Shown here: piece by piece, positions 13,131 to 27,131 of the stretch
How positions within the stretch are numbered: position 1 is the stretch's first letter
Layout of the letters: the number at the start of each line of letters is the position of its first letter
From: Kudoa neothunni
Lineage: Eukaryota > Cnidaria
Length of the DNA stretch: 64,000 nucleotides
Assembly: GCA_964304625.1 (NCBI GenBank)
Contig: OZ199839.1
Location: forward strand, 10,540,001 to 10,604,000
Direction of reading: 5' to 3'
Translations under genes and position numbers: made by a program
Notes under the pieces: model-generated
What the model was told of the DNA's origin: nothing
Databases searched by the model: none
The model's input: only the letters and a program-made list of their open reading frames with translations

Positions 13131-15090
13131 ATTAAACACGCAGAAGAAATATACGACAGAGAGGAATAGATTCTCTGGAAGAAATAATGAGCAACATAAG
13201 TAGATTATTGTATAAATGAAATTAATTTCTTTAAAATAGGTTTATTTTTTCATTTTCGGGCGCCAGAAGTTACGGAAAATCAGCTACCTACTTTAACTGA
13301 TACTCATATTTATAAAGTATTTATTTGACAGAATTTGTTAATTCTTATAAATAAAAATATATCATTTACAGTGATATATTTTCTCGTACGCAGATATTGT
13401 AGTAATGATCTATGAATTGAGTCTAAATTATTATGATATTAATATACTAAAATGATTCAATATTTTTAAGTAGAGGTGCTAGTATAACATAAAATGTTTT
13501 TAAAATTAATTTAACTATATTTAGAATTTATAAATGTTTTTTACAGTTAAATATCACGAATTTAAATAAAAATAAGTTATTTTCAAATTCTTAATTTTTT
13601 GAATAATTAAAGAAAAACGTTTTAAATTAAAATATATTTTATAACGAGCGATTTTTAATTGAGCATCATTAATGATTCTCAAAAGGAGACAATTTATATC
13701 GTATATTTCATCTTCCATATAGAAACTAAATAGCAAAATTAATATTTAGAGGACTCTTATTAAACTCTTGTTAGTACGGAGCCAACTTGAAAAGTCATTA
13801 AACATAAATACAATACCAATAATTATTCGTTCGAAACTAAAAACTGTCTATTGTTTTTTCGAAACTTTACAATATTTCTTATTCCTAATATTTTAGGGTT
13901 AAATCCAGGTTTGCCAGCGCTTGGTGTTATGCCCAAGATCTTGGCCTCTTAGAGGTTTTTCAATTTTCTGCAAAACTTGGGGTTTTATTGAAAACCAGTA
14001 AAAATTGAATAAGAACACAACTTTATTATGCGCGACATTAACATTTATATTTTTATTAACTTGTACTATTCAGAATATATCTTGAACTATGATGTAATTA
14101 ATTGCGACTATATTGATCTATATTAGATATTAGGTAGGTGTGAGTGTTCGCGCCAAAAAATCCCAATAATAAGACGTTAATTTAAATTCGATATCTGAAA
14201 CGTAATTATTGAATCGGAAGAAGATTAAAAACTTTAATAGATACGTTTATATTTTTTGTTGTACGTTAAACTAGCGTTTTTCAAGACCATGGATTTTTAT
14301 AAACTCCGCAGGCGGTCCTGCCTTAATGCATTGGAAACATTTCTAATGGGATTATTTGATTTTTGGTCCAACGAGAAAATCAAAAAACTGAGTAATTTTA
14401 TTTAATATTCATCTAAAATATTTTCCTTATTATGGTTATATCATTTTTAATAATAATTCATATTAAATACAACTAAAACCAGATATAATTATTGCAATCT
14501 CGGATATAGCACATTTTTATTAAAACATCATTATTTTTAATTTTGAATGATATAAATCGTTGTACTTCAGATTCTAAGCTATCGATAATACATTATAAAA
14601 ATATTAAATGAAGAGACTTTAAAATTATAACAAGTAAATGAATATGATGCATTCAAATCCAACCTTCAGAGTTCATTATTCCATTAATATAACGCACATT
14701 ACGAATATTTCTAATGTTCTTTAATCGCTTTATTTTCCAAAATTTAATAATTTCTCTTTATAATCACCTCTTGAAACGTAGTTATTTTAAGCTAACTCGA
14801 TTAAAAATAGAAAAGGCAGTGGCCATTCCCACGGTGAATTTTAATCCCAGCAGCCCCTACTCACAAACTATATACAGATTTTTTTAGATTGCTATATTTA
14901 ATAATTTATTGTCTTTAAAAACGAATAGAAGAATTGGAAATAATTATATATGATCAAAACTGATGACAACTGAATATTATTGACTTCGTCAAAAGTAACT
15001 TCTGTAATTTAAATGGATTTCAATTTAAAAGAACGCACACTTAACGGAAAAATCAAACACTTAACACAACCAACCAAATAGACATTCACA
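13131..15090. other. Intergenic, AT-rich
   Basis: No gene seen. A GGCAGTGGCCATTCCCACGG block near 14815 resembles the terminal repeat of the 29635-31232 element and may be a relative's end; no partner was found. Confidence 0.35.
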
Positions 15091-16724
15091 CTAACAATGA
15101 TTATCTAAGAAATCCTGTATCAATCCTTGGTAAGTTCTCCCGTTTAGATATTTGTTTTTAAAGTCGTCAAAGGTACAATGCTTATTGTGGATGCGGCATG
15201 ATTCCGTGCACAACTCTGATTCACAAGTTACATCCATACCATTATGGAGAATTCTTAAATAGGAACCATGATCAATATTATTACTATCCCAGAGTTCAAA
15301 AGTTAGTCTAGATGCAAACGACGGCCATAAATGGAATTTTTGGGGTAGTCTTAACGCCATTATCAGTGGTAGAATAGTGTAATCGTGAGCACTGTCAACA
15401 ACAATTGGGAGATATCCTCTAGAGATATCTTTGAGATTTCGAGTGATTTCGAAATTTTTCAAAAAATTTAATACAACCATTCTGATCTCAACTTCAGGGT
15501 CCATATAAAGATGCTTTTGTTGTTTATGCAGATCCGACAGATAAATCAGTTTGGTACGTATTTTATGCGGCAACGATCCGCTAAGGATGTTAGATATGTG
15601 GCTTCGATGGTGACAAGTCATGACATAGATTCTACCGGTGAGTCTAAATCAACAACATTTGAAGATTAAAGATTTATTAAATATCACAATTGAGGGAGAA
15701 TAAAATCACTTCGATAAAAGGTCGGCGTTTGTTAACATTTTAGAGTTTTCAAGAGGATCTTCATCAAATAATTTGCGCATCTCAGGATGCAGCACAATTT
15801 GTTTGTAAAGATCGATAAAATGTTCCGACGGAATATAGTTGTTTGAGAAATTACTCAATTTCTTGTTTATTCGGTCACAATTGATTGATTTTCCCGTAGC
15901 AGGATCAATCAAAAGTAGTCCAGTTGCATCGTCGATGATTGCCGCATGAATGTTTGGAATGTTTTTGATAGAAACAAGTTGATCATATGTGCTATTGACA
16001 AGACCGGCTATGAATGCCAATCCACTCAATCGAGTTCGCATTCTGTTGGTGGTTCTTAAAAATATGTTGTATCTCTCGAAAGCGGTGTGAGATTTGTATT
16101 TTTTGGCGAAAAATTCACCGAGATAAAACATTTGAACAAGGCCTCGAGGCGTGAGCGATCCTAATTCGCAATTGTTGCTGAAGTTGTACGGTAGCGAAGA
16201 AATATTTTTCGTAGGATCAGTGTTTTTGGTGTACATTTTAATATTGCCGAAATTCAGCAACCAATTCTCCACTTGTTTCATTCGATTGTGTACAGCTTCG
16301 ACCGATATAAACGAATCCGCATTACAACTTATATTGGGCGCTAATATCAAGCGATCTAGTTTATCGCTGTTAACCATATCGTTGTATGTTCGATCACCAT
16401 GCCTGAATATTGTCTTAATAGAATATTTAATTCAACGCCGATCAAAAACCAACCAAAAATACATAAACCATAATTAGCTTATTTTTATCGGTCAGATATG
16501 TATTTCCCCCTTCGTTACCTTTGGGGAAGTTATCAATGTTGCAATGACGTAGGTATCTATATTTCAGAGAGCATGTGTGACTGTTGTAATCGTAAATAAC
16601 TTCAACAAGTATGATTAAACGTTGACAAACAAAAATAATGCTTCGACTTACAATATGCTATCAGAATAGTTGCTATACTTATAGTAAGTTTTAAAATCAG
16701 TTGTTTGTCCTTTTTCCAATCCAT
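15091..16724 (-). CDS. PXYLP1: Histidine phosphatase, PXYLP1 (2-phosphoxylose phosphatase)-like
   Basis: A clade-2 histidine (acid) phosphatase of 455 aa. Exons on the minus strand: 16724-16652, 16556-16519, 16413-15710 and 15643-15091; introns are 95, 105 and 66 nt, all GT-AG and in frame. The start MDWKKDKQL is followed by a hydrophobic stretch (residues about 9-31), suggesting a type II signal anchor as in Golgi PXYLP1. The catalytic RHGDR is at residues 41-45, split from the N-terminus by introns. CELGSLTPRGLVQ and the C-terminal HD pair in SAHDYTILP (H358, D359) complete the active site. Known PXYLP1 removes the phosphate from phosphoxylose in the glycosaminoglycan linker. Lysosomal acid phosphatase is the main alternative, but the CELGxLTPRG spacing and the anchor favour PXYLP1. 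The upstream exons are too short to appear as an ORF. Confidence 0.85.
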
Positions 16725-19700
16725 TTTATATTATTCTTGTAGGATTAATCCAACAAATTTATGCCGTAATTACCAAACGCGCAAATTTACAAAACTTTCA
16801 ATCGGAATTTTTAGTGCCTGTGTCGACCGACCGAGTCAGCTAATCCTTCACTGTTTTGATGACTAATAATTGCGCAGATGGATATTTTTTACTATTTTTA
16901 ATGCATTTCTTATTAAAAATATGTATTCTTTGAGTTTATTTATTATGATTTCGGTATTTCCCTATTAATATATTTTCAAGAATCATTAAAGGGACCATTT
17001 TAAACTACAATAATAACTATTTGGCGCCAATTTAAATCCTCATGATAAGAACTTTCGTTAACATTAAACAAAAATACTGTAGGTGACGGCTCATGGGCAC
17101 CTGCTATGATTTAATGACATACACAATACTGTTACTATTCAAGGTAAATCGAATAAAAGCATAACAATTATAATAAATTATTAAAACCTTAGTTTTTATT
17201 TTAATTCGCTGTAAATAAGAATTAGCTCAAATTTACGACTTGTGGGCATTTGAAGAGAACCAAACGGTTTCGTTTTTAAAGGATAAAGTGGATATAACGC
17301 CATATTATGAAAACATATCGAATGCAAAAAATAGAAAAACTAAAATCCTCAATTATTTAAAAATAAAATCGCTGACCCTTTAAATTTGATTTTGGGTAAT
17401 CAATAATCCATTCTGAAGGCCCATAATGAAATGAGAACTACAAATAATCGCAAAAAATTTGAAAAATCTTCTATTTCTATGACTGATACTCTAATTTATT
17501 TGAGTAAAACGTACAAAGTTTTTAGGAAGCGAAATTACCAAATAAAATCTATGTTCATTGATCTAGAACTGCGATTTACGATATAAGAAAGTCAAAGCGT
17601 TACCAGTAAAATATTAATAACTTTTTCAAAACAAAATCCAACTAATAAGTATGATATAAACTTTCAGTTATAATTTACTGAGTATATTAATTAATTTTAT
17701 GAAATTTATGCGTATCAATATATATATATACTAAATTTGTTTTGATTACTAATCCTTCTCCCTATTTCTTTTGGGTAAAGAAAACAATTTTTTGTTTCAC
17801 TTCAATTTCTTTAAGTATAATTATTCATTTAGAAAGTTTCTGCATGTTTCTATTTAAATCGTCCAAATCTTATGACGAAAATACAAAATTAATTTCGATT
17901 GTTATAAAATTAGATGTGTGAATTTCATTTATTATTTTTATAATTTTTTATTCAACGAAATCATTAATATTACTATCACGTTGTATAAATAATTTGTTTC
18001 TACGAATTAAAGTCAAGGATCGACTAGATTAATCGCACTTAATTCTTACATCAATATTATAAAAAAATTGTTTTTATTAATATGCTTTTGAGTGTAAATT
18101 CAAACTTTGTGACAATAAGAAAGACTATATTGCAATAAGGTCTTTCTTATTAAAATTGTTATTTGTTCGCATGAGCCATGACTAGGACTTCAAAAAATCT
18201 AGGGTATAAGGATTATCATCTAGTTCGAAGAGATTAAGTCAATGTATTAACTAGATTGCTTGATTCGTTCACAGTGGACTTTTGTAACCAATGTTAGGAG
18301 ACTTTTTCTTATCAAATTCAGCAGTGCATTATTTTTTGGAATAAACTATTTTATTTCCTTTAAAATGTCAGCTAAACTGCAGTATTACAGTATCTGCGTA
18401 GAACTTCGGGCGATGTCGCATACAAAATCGGAAACAAAGTCGTTTTCTACAATTTGTCCTGTTAATTCATTTCTTTATCAAAAGATTTTTCATTCTTGTT
18501 CTTATTTATCACAAAAAAATTACATTATGTAATTAAATTTATATCAAAAACAAATAACCTATAAACTGGCAATAAATCTTAAGTCGAGCACATTCGGATT
18601 CACGTGGAATCTCTATGTTGTTGATAAATTCGTAAAAAAAATTATTATTTCTCTATAATTTTAACAAATTCAAGGTCATTAATTGTGCACTGAATTTTTT
18701 TTATTTGTATCTATTAATAATAAGTTTGTAAATGTTCAATTTTGAGACCTTGTATTTTAAAAACAGAACTTTCTGATTTATTCTATTCAAAATTAGAACG
18801 AATATGTTTTAATTTAACTATCGTATTCCTTAGTGTGGTTTTTAATTTATAAATTTTTTCAGATAGTTTATTCACGATTAAAAAAATGTTAAAACAATAT
18901 TTGTTCCAAAATTGACACATGAAAATTTTTAGTTTATTTTATTAAGTTATCTGTTTGTTTATATCCATTAAGTAACGAAAAACAAAAATACTAACAAATT
19001 ATTTTTTAATTAAAATTAACTTTAGAGTAATCGTAACGAATCGAAATACACGATTTCTAAGCTTTTAAAATAAAATCTATTTTGGATGTTAACAACTCGA
19101 AAGCAATTTTTTATTACCTATCTCAACAATGTTTAAATGATGTAAAACCTAAAAATAAATATCTATTACCTAGCTATTGAATATAAATTGAAATATTACG
19201 TCACGTTTTATAATATACTTCAATATTTTGTGCGGTTGAATGTTCCAAACGTTTTAACCTAATATAATTAATTTACTGAGATGTATTATATATCAAAATG
19301 TTTGCATAAACTAGTAACAACCATGAAATGTTGGAATCATGAAATCCCTATCCAAATCCTTAATATTCCTCATTTAATCACACAATAACCCTCGATTCTT
19401 TAAAGGCCTAGCCATGACGGCTCAAGGAGAGACGTCCAATGAGACTATCGCAAAGAAACACAATGGTATTATTAAAATAAAAAAATTTTTGGTAATGGGA
19501 GTATCCAGCTCCAAAAATTCGGCATTTTCCTGTGTTCACACATTCCCTATTTTTTTATATTTGAATTTAACGCATTTTTAAAATATTGAATAATCACAAA
19601 TCAGACCTAAATTTTTATTCTAAAGAATTGCAAAAAATCACGCTTCGGCAACAATCAGATATCGCGCAGCGTAACGCGCATATCTGTTCATTACCTTTTT

Positions 19701-20291
19701 CAGCCTAGTTTGCCATAATAATTAATGCAATTTATATTTTTAAGATTTATAATATTATTACATATTATAAAATATGTTACTGTGGATTATTAATTAAATT
19801 GAACCGCCGGAATACATGTCGATTGTTTATTGTGCTTTTTTAACCTTAATTTTTCATATTTTATGTTAATAACTATAAATTGTCACTTAATAAATTATTT
19901 TTCCATAAATAGAACCTAAGCGGTAAGTCATATATAGATATATTTTAAAATTTATATAATTGTTTTGTTCGCACTGAGGAATATATATAGTCTTCAACTT
20001 ATCAGCAAAAACAATGTACGCGAAGTACCATTTATTGTTCGATAATTTGCAAACAGGATCCGAGATTATTAGTAAGGTATAACACCGATTAAATGATATA
20101 CTAATCACTATTTTACCAAAGAATGAGGCGATACAATTAAAAAAACACCACTACTTTACTTTTTTCAGGAATTTTTGTAATATTATTGAAATTATTATCT
20201 ACCCTAATTTTATTATTATATACTGTACACAAATTTAGAAAAATAGATTAACATAGAGAAATTTTAAAGAATACACAGAGTAATATTGATT
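16725..20291. other. Intergenic, AT-rich
   Basis: No supported gene in 3.6 kb. The open frame at 18260-18532 has no recognisable domain. A TAACCCTCGATTC block near 19386 resembles ends seen near 9031 and 49255. Confidence 0.4.
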
Positions 20292-22667
20292 TTAACCTTC
20301 AAAGTATCTTTGAAGTCCATTGGACCCCAGCACGAATGTCGTGGAGGTTTTGCGGATCATTCGTTGTCTAAAATGCCGACTTTACCATCTTTATATCTCC
20401 AAAATTTAATTAATGTTGGAGATATTTTGTAATCATTTGAGATCTCTCTCTTATCGAGATTTTATATCAATTATATACACATGGCGTTTTATGGGGTCCA
20501 GCGAACCACACATTTTTTTTCTTATAATAATTTCTATCGTTGCAATCTATTAGAAAATTTGGGTTTATTGGTTTCCGTAGGTGTGTGATTTCACCCGTTT
20601 GCATCTTTGTTTTGAAATGGAAGAGATTGACCGCCAATTTCCAACTACCGATGAATCTGATTTCAGCGAACTTGAAGATGATTATTTGGATGATTTTGAT
20701 CACAACAATTTATACGTGGATAAAAATGTGCTGTGAACATCCGCTATCCCAACCACTACAAAATCTAGAAAAGAAAATGCGATGACGAAAAATCCAGACA
20801 TAACTGCATATGAAAACTCACGGGTTGGTGATATTAATGATTGTTTTACTTTATCCCCCAATGGTGAATTTGATCGGATCGTCATTGCAAACACTAACAA
20901 ATATGGAGCTTTTCATTATTGTGAGAAATGGAAAATGCTAAATATTATTTAATTTAAAGCGTATCTTGGTATTTTAATTTACATGTAAATATTCCAATCC
21001 AAAATGGAATCACTCAAACAATTATGGAGTATTGATAAAGGGCGTGAGATTTTCCGAAAGATTATGCCATTGACCAGGTTTACACGGATTAACAGAAGCC
21101 TCCATTTTGATAACTATGAGACTAGAGAAATGTGTAAGGTCAGCGACAAATTCTGCTACATAGGGGACGTATTTGAAGAATGGAAAAATATTTTACCTAT
21201 GAGTTTAATTCCGCATGATGATCTAACAGTTGATGAACAACTAGTTGCGTGTCGTGGTAGATATTCGTTTAAACAATATATGCCTTCCAAACCAGCTGTG
21301 TATGGCATAAAGTTTTTTGTTCTAACAGACCCAATCACCAATTTAGCCCACACTATATCTGTCTATCTCGGTGGAAACAAAAATGCTCAAAGAGCAAAAA
21401 ATGTTGGAGAAAATGCCGTTTTGAACCTTCGTTCTTATTTAAAAGAAACCGGTCGAAACATCCTATGTGATAACTTTTTCACATCGGTTTCATTGGGGTA
21501 AAAACTTATTGATCTAGATTTAACATTGTTAGGAACACTCAGACATAATGAAAGAGACATCCCGCCTATTTTAAAACCCCGAAAATCAAGAAAGATTCTT
21601 TCCGTTATTTTTATTATTGTATTAATTGGAAAAAATATCTTATTATCATATGCACCAAAAAAGAATACGGCAGTTATTTTACTAGCTACATCTTCCAACA
21701 GCACAAATATTACAGATGATAAAACAAACAAACCTGAAGTTATTGTGGATTACAATAAAACCAAAGGAGGCTTGGATACGATCGACCGAATATTGTCAAT
21801 GACGAGCGTTAAAAGATATACCAAAAGGTGGCCAATAGTGATTTTTTACAACATGATTGATATAAGCCTGGTAAATTCCTATTACTTATACAGAGTCATT
21901 TTAAAGAACCCCAATATCTCAAGAAATCAGTAATTGGAACAGTTGGCAGATTTATTAATCGAACCTTTTATTGGCGGCGATGAATCTTTTCCGTTCGATG
22001 AAAATACTCTCTTTGCATCGAAGAAAAGGTGTATCATTTGTTGTAACTGTGTAGATCAACCTAAAAATTGATTTAAACTCCTATTTTATTTATTAGTTTG
22101 TTCGTGTTGATACATTTTTCAATCATAAATGTAAAATTGCAGTAGATCATAATGCAACGTGTATATCTAAATAGCCAATGTTAACAAAATTAGGTGTCTT
22201 TGTGATTTTTATATGTGAGGTGATAGAAATAAAAAGTTTGAAACGCATAAATATATTTATAACTTTAGGGACGTTTTATATTTGAAGCTTTACGAAAATA
22301 TTGAAGGTAAATTCTAATAAAACCATAATTGATAAAAACTGTACCAGCTGACTTTTAAGTATACCAATGTTAATTTTTTTCTAATGATAATTTGTATATA
22401 ACATTTTTCATTATAAAAAACGATTTAATCGAACTAAATTAGAGAAACAACTAAAATAATCGTAATTTGTTGTTCGGTAATTTTCGGTTGTGTCGGAAAT
22501 GCAATATTTTGGAATTATTATTTTTTCTCTACGATAGAATTTTTGTAAATAATAAGAAATTTCTTTTTACAATTTTTGAAACGGAATAAACGAATAAAAA
22601 CCTGGGGTCCATTGGAACCCAAAAAACGCTCGATGTATAGGCGGTTTTGGCAAGCTCAGAAGGTTAA
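20292..22667 (+). mobile_element. piggyBac element 2
   Basis: An element of 2,376 bp with TTAA at 20292-20295 and 22664-22667; both ends continue CCTTC inward. Subterminal copies of GTCCATTGGACCCCA (about 20329) and GGGGTCCATTGGAACCC (about 22604) are inverted relative to each other. The length is close to the full size of classical piggyBac elements (about 2.4 kb). The single transposase is disrupted. Confidence 0.9.
20617..22069 (+). pseudogene. piggyBac transposase remnant 2
   Basis: ATG at 20617 opens the usual acidic N-terminus (TDESDFSELEDDYL) but a stop follows at about 20736. The core is long and well preserved: 21004-21501 includes MPLTRFTRINRSLHF, the first Asp in TVDEQLVACRGR with KQYMPSKP, and the second Asp in CDNFFTS, followed by one stop. 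The third Asp lies in KGGLDTIDR (about 21766) within 21526-21933. After another stop, the C-terminal cysteine-rich domain is cut to KKRCIICCNC. This is the youngest-looking of the three copies, with few lesions, but it is non-functional as read. Confidence 0.88.
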
Positions 22668-23124
22668 TTTTACTTTGGGACCAAATTGACCCCGATCATT
22701 GGATAGTTAACTGTTATGATTTCACATTTTGATCTCCAATAAATCTTAATATATTAATCTTTTGTAAACGATGTTTAGGTAAACAAATTGTTCTTATGTA
22801 AACAAATAAATGCTGGCTGTTATCGTGAGAATTACCTTGGTTCATTTTTTGCAGCATGATAAAAAAAGGACTCAATACCTGTTGCTAAAATGACATTTAT
22901 ATCTTGAATCGTTCGTTTTTCATAAGTTGTTAGGGGAATTAATTTTTACCCTCTACAGTGAAAATCTTCTAATAATTACTTGAATATGTCTAAATTATTA
23001 AAGAATAAATAAATTCAATGCTGTAACGGAATAAATATGAATATTGAAACAAATTAATCAAAAAAAGGATTGTAATATGTCGGGATTGTCGAATTAAACA
23101 AGAATATTAATTGGGACTTTAGAC
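22668..23124. other. Short intergenic region upstream of the ceramidase gene
   Basis: No gene. A GGGACCAAATTGACCCC near-palindrome immediately follows piggyBac element 2 (about 22679) and resembles its subterminal motif. Confidence 0.35.
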
Positions 23125-24888
23125 ATGATGTTAATTCAGTTGTTGATTTTGAGTATTTCTACGTTTTCTTCATGTGAAGAAATTCTAGAAGTAAATTTTG
23201 ATACTAAACTTAGCTGACCTTTCTGGATTTAGATAGCTGACTTCTGCGTAACTAATCATAATCTCACTTCCAGGTATGTTTCGACACATAATAACTCTTC
23301 CTGTAACAAAACTAACAACCGTTCAACAGAAATTACTTTGATAACTACGTAATAAATTTGAACACACCGCCGGAATTGAGGTGGTCGCATATTTCCAAAA
23401 AATACAAGCAACACGTAAGTTCCTGATTTTTGCCAACAAAGTCATACAGAATGTAGATACAAAATTTATTTACGAATGTTGAAAAATATTTTGGATACAA
23501 ATTTCGATTTATCCGTTTACTTATGGTGATATTATTACGTTTAAAAATTATCGTTAATATAGAATTTAGCATCTTGTTGTTCCATTGATACCAGAGGAAT
23601 ACGTAGCTGAAATGAGAGGAATTTCTTTGGCGGCAGATGTTCCGTTTGATTTTATAGTTTTTTCGAATATTCTATATGAAATATCCTCATTTTGTACTTC
23701 TATCGTTATAAAGAATGGATTCAATGGTTATGAAATTATTATTCCTCCTTTATATCTTTCTAGGAGATATATATCATGGAAGAAACCTTGATTTCGAAGC
23801 TTTCCTACATTGGAATGAGACCAGCCACACTTGGGTAATGAGTGACTTACTTCGTAAGTTAGCAATCGAAACTACATGGGAGGTAATAAATGTATAAATA
23901 ATCGTAATATGTGGTTGTTTAGAGGGACAATAAATTTCTAGCTAGATCTACAACATTCGTGGGTTATGTTGGATTCCTAACAGCAATGTCAGCTGTAAAC
24001 AATTTTCTTAATATCAAATCAATTATTTCATGTTTTAGGATCGTTTCACTTATTCTATCAATCGAAGAAAGACCATATCTTCATCTATTTTTGGTATAAA
24101 CATGGGATTTGTTTATAAAATTTGAACTTACATATTATAATATTAGATCTAGTCAAAAATATATTTACTGCAAAATTTGTAGGATTAGTTGCCAGAGAAT
24201 TGATTTTAAATCGGACCAAGTAATTGATTTTATTTTTAAAATATTTATCCATCTGATAGATACGAGGATGCAATGCATGTGTTTATGACACAGAAATTTA
24301 TTGCATCATCTTACATTGTTATTGGAAGCGATAAACATAGGGTAACAGTACTTATTCTTTTCCTCTTAATTAAATATTGTATGTAGGCGGCAGTCATAAC
24401 TCGGGGTGAAAATAAAGTTGACGCCATACAAATGTAGGAATAATTTTAAACATAGCTCTCATCTAATGTGTTAGAATGGATGAAAATTCTGAGAAATGGT
24501 TTCTAGAGATAACAAACAGCGATGTTCCTGAATCAGATTTTCCGGTTGATAAACGATATTCTGCTGTAAGTGTCAACTTACCTTATTTACTTTTATACGC
24601 TACTTAGGCTAAAAGATGTCTCGAAAATTTAAAACATGTATTTCATTTTTATTAATAGTTGTTATTTAATTTAATCTAGAATGAGAAAGGAGCTCTAGAA
24701 AAAAATGTGACAGAGTCACTTCTGAATATCCTCTCAACAAAACCAATTCTTAACAAAGTTATTGATAAGTCTTAATTATTTCAAATTTAGTTATGATATA
24801 GAAAACCATCCACACGACTGTAATGAAATTGTCTAATAACAGTAGTAGTTCCTATTTGCGTGATTGTCCTGATCCATGCCCATATTAA
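23125..24888 (+). CDS. ASAH1: Acid ceramidase / NAAA-family N-terminal nucleophile amidase
   Basis: A lysosomal amidase that hydrolyses ceramide (ASAH1) or N-acylethanolamines (NAAA). I reconstruct 14 exons and 361 aa: 23125-23190, 23233-23273, 23330-23414, 23457-23525, 23570-23726, 23764-23882, 23923-23994, 24039-24093, 24183-24219, 24260-24341, 24387-24433, 24475-24565, 24680-24757 and 24802-24888. Every junction is GT-AG and preserves frame. MMLIQLLILSISTFSS is a signal peptide. YVINLNTPPELRW matches the alpha-subunit. The autoprocessing nucleophile is Cys129 in SSFCTSIV, followed by HGRNLDF and FVGYVGFLTAMS. The tail LRDCPDPCPY matches the conserved acid ceramidase end, which favours ASAH1 over NAAA. 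Introns are mostly 37-56 nt, the shortest 37 nt (23727-23763). Frame changes between adjacent ORFs here are introns, not mutations. Confidence 0.92.
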
Positions 24889-25204
24889 CATACTATACCC
24901 TTAATAACTCTTTAAACAATTAAATGATTATGTTCGTTTTTATTACATGACCTACATTTATTATTAAAAATAAAAATAATTATTTGCATTTATAATCTGT
25001 AACCCGATGTTTCCAAACCTCTTATCTATCGCGCCCCACTTTTCTTGAAAAAAGATCCGTGCCCACCTTTTGCAAAAGTACTAATTTTTTTAAGTTAAAC
25101 TGTTTATAACATTGAATAATGCTTCCTATCACATTAAAACTTGAAAGCAATTAATATATACTTGTTTTCTCATTTAATTTAAAATTAATTTGATCAGGTC
25201 CAAC
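24889..25204. other. Short intergenic region
   Basis: No gene seen between the ceramidase stop codon and the piggyBac 3 end. Confidence 0.5.
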
Positions 25205-27131
25205 TTAACCCCTTCGCGTCCAATGTGCATTTGAATGTACATAAGAAAAATACAATTTTTAATACACGTAACTATTGTTTCATACAACATATTTGAAGTA
25301 TCATAAGCAATACCTAATTATCTTCATTATTTCAAAGTACGAATAATTTTCCTTGAAAATTTATGAAAATATTAAGTTTTTCATCAATATATTGAGCAAG
25401 CTCCAAATGTGAAAGATTACAAACATAAAATTGATCAGTGTTAATTATCAATGTCAACTTTCGGAAATATTTTGAATTGTTCATAACAAATAATAAATAG
25501 TTATTTGAGTATTATAGTTTGTGCATTTAAATGCACATTGGGATCTCGTGGCACGCACATGTTGAAGATACTCCTTACGATATTTCGGACATATCTGCGA
25601 AAAATAGAAAAATTAAGTAAGAAATAGTTATTCTGCCAGATGGCGATATTTTAGAACCAGTGATATGTTCAAAAAAACAAAAATATCTATACTTTTGAAA
25701 AATTCGATGACTACTCTAAAACCCAAAATGAGGCTGCTACCAACGAAGAAACATGCGAATCGAACTTCAAATTTAATTCTAATAAAGCAACAACAACTTT
25801 AGGTGATATTATTGATTTTGAGAATTTAGAGTGCTATTTGAAGAAATAAATGGACTTTTTAATCCTATCAATTACTTCAACCAATTTATCAAACAATCCT
25901 TCATAGATTTGATGATTGAACAAACAAACGTTTATTTCAGACAGTCTAACTCATATTTCCAAACTGATAATGATGAAATAGAAAAGTATATCGGGGCTCT
26001 CATCTTAATGGGTATAATAATAGATATCGTCGCTATTCACAAAAATGTTTTAAATTTGAGCCAATTGCAAACGTGTTCACACGCCGTAGATTTGAGTTGA
26101 TTTCAAAATTTTGTCATTTCAAAAACAATGATGAAATAGTCGCCCAACAATCCAATCCTGATTTTGATAGGTTTTGGAAAATAAGATCATTTTTGGATCA
26201 TTTAATATCAGATTGCTTAAAGATTCAACCCGAAAGGAAATTATCTGTAGATGAACAGATGATATCATTTAAACGTAGGTGCTGTTCAAAGTAATATATG
26301 CCTAGAAAACCTGCCAAATGGGGATTTAAAATAATAACATGAGGATATTTTATTGGTTATTATACAAGAGAAATAGTAAATCGAGAAAAATAAAAGAGAG
26401 CAAAATATAAGATTTACTGAGTTTCACCTAGTCAGTATGAGTGTAATGTTTCTTAAAAAGGAAACAACCGTAGAGATAAAAGCGGATGACCATCATTATC
26501 ATCAGATAATGAATTGGAAAATTCAATAAACCGGAAAATCATGTCTTCCTCTCTTTCTAACGATATCCTCCGATTCGACAATGTTGGGCATTCCTCGAAG
26601 TCATCCCACACGCAATAGATACAAACTTTGTCAAAATATTCCGCAAATCAATATCATTAAATGCGAAGTGAGCTGTTACCGAATTAAAGAATGGAATTGT
26701 TTCTACGAATTTCATCGAAAACGAAATTAATTAATTTGAATCAATCCGTACGTTTCATTATACTGTGTTTTATTTATTTACAAATTATTATGTAATTTTG
26801 TCTTCTCATCTTAGTGAAATTGAATAAGCGGAACCAATACGTGTTTAAAAATAAATTTATAATAAAAAATTGCACTCTATTGATAGCATAAATCTATATA
26901 TATTATTATAAAAATGAAAAATTTGGAGATGGTTATTTTAAAACTTTTGTTCATTTTCAACTCTTTACCATTTAGTCCCAGTGTACATTTTAATGCACAT
27001 GAACAAGATTTTTTAAAATCTAAATGATAAAATTCTTTTTTCTAGTTAAAATTTAAAATTTTTACTAATAGATGTCCCATTAACAATATATATTTTTAAG
27101 AAAAACAAAAAATAGAACGTGTAAGGGTTAA
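25205..27131 (+). mobile_element. piggyBac element 3
   Basis: TTAA at 25205-25208 continues CCCCTTCGCGTCC; the inverted 3' end reads TTAACCCTTACACGTTC from 27131. Inside are three copies of a palindrome-containing motif (TCCCAATGTGCATTT followed by AAATGCACAT) at about 25218, 25521 and 26986. The element is about 1.93 kb and carries only a transposase fragment. Confidence 0.8.
25831..26390 (+). pseudogene. piggyBac transposase remnant 3
   Basis: N-terminal and first catalytic part of a piggyBac transposase in two frames. 25831-26100 includes NPINYFNQF and EKYIGALILMGI. A frame change leads to 26073-26294 with FTRRRFELISKFCHF and the first Asp in LSVDEQMISFKRR, then a stop and YMPRKPAKWGFKI. 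The regions of the second and third catalytic Asp are not recognisable, so the gene is truncated internally. Confidence 0.8.

Noticed and set aside
18260-18532. Plus-strand ORF of 90 codons
   Set aside because: No domain, no splice context, composition like the surrounding intergenic DNA.
23715-23780. Apparent frameshift in the ceramidase gene
   Set aside because: A 37-nt GT-AG intron (23727-23763) restores frame and joins NGFNG to DIYHGRNLDF, matching the family.
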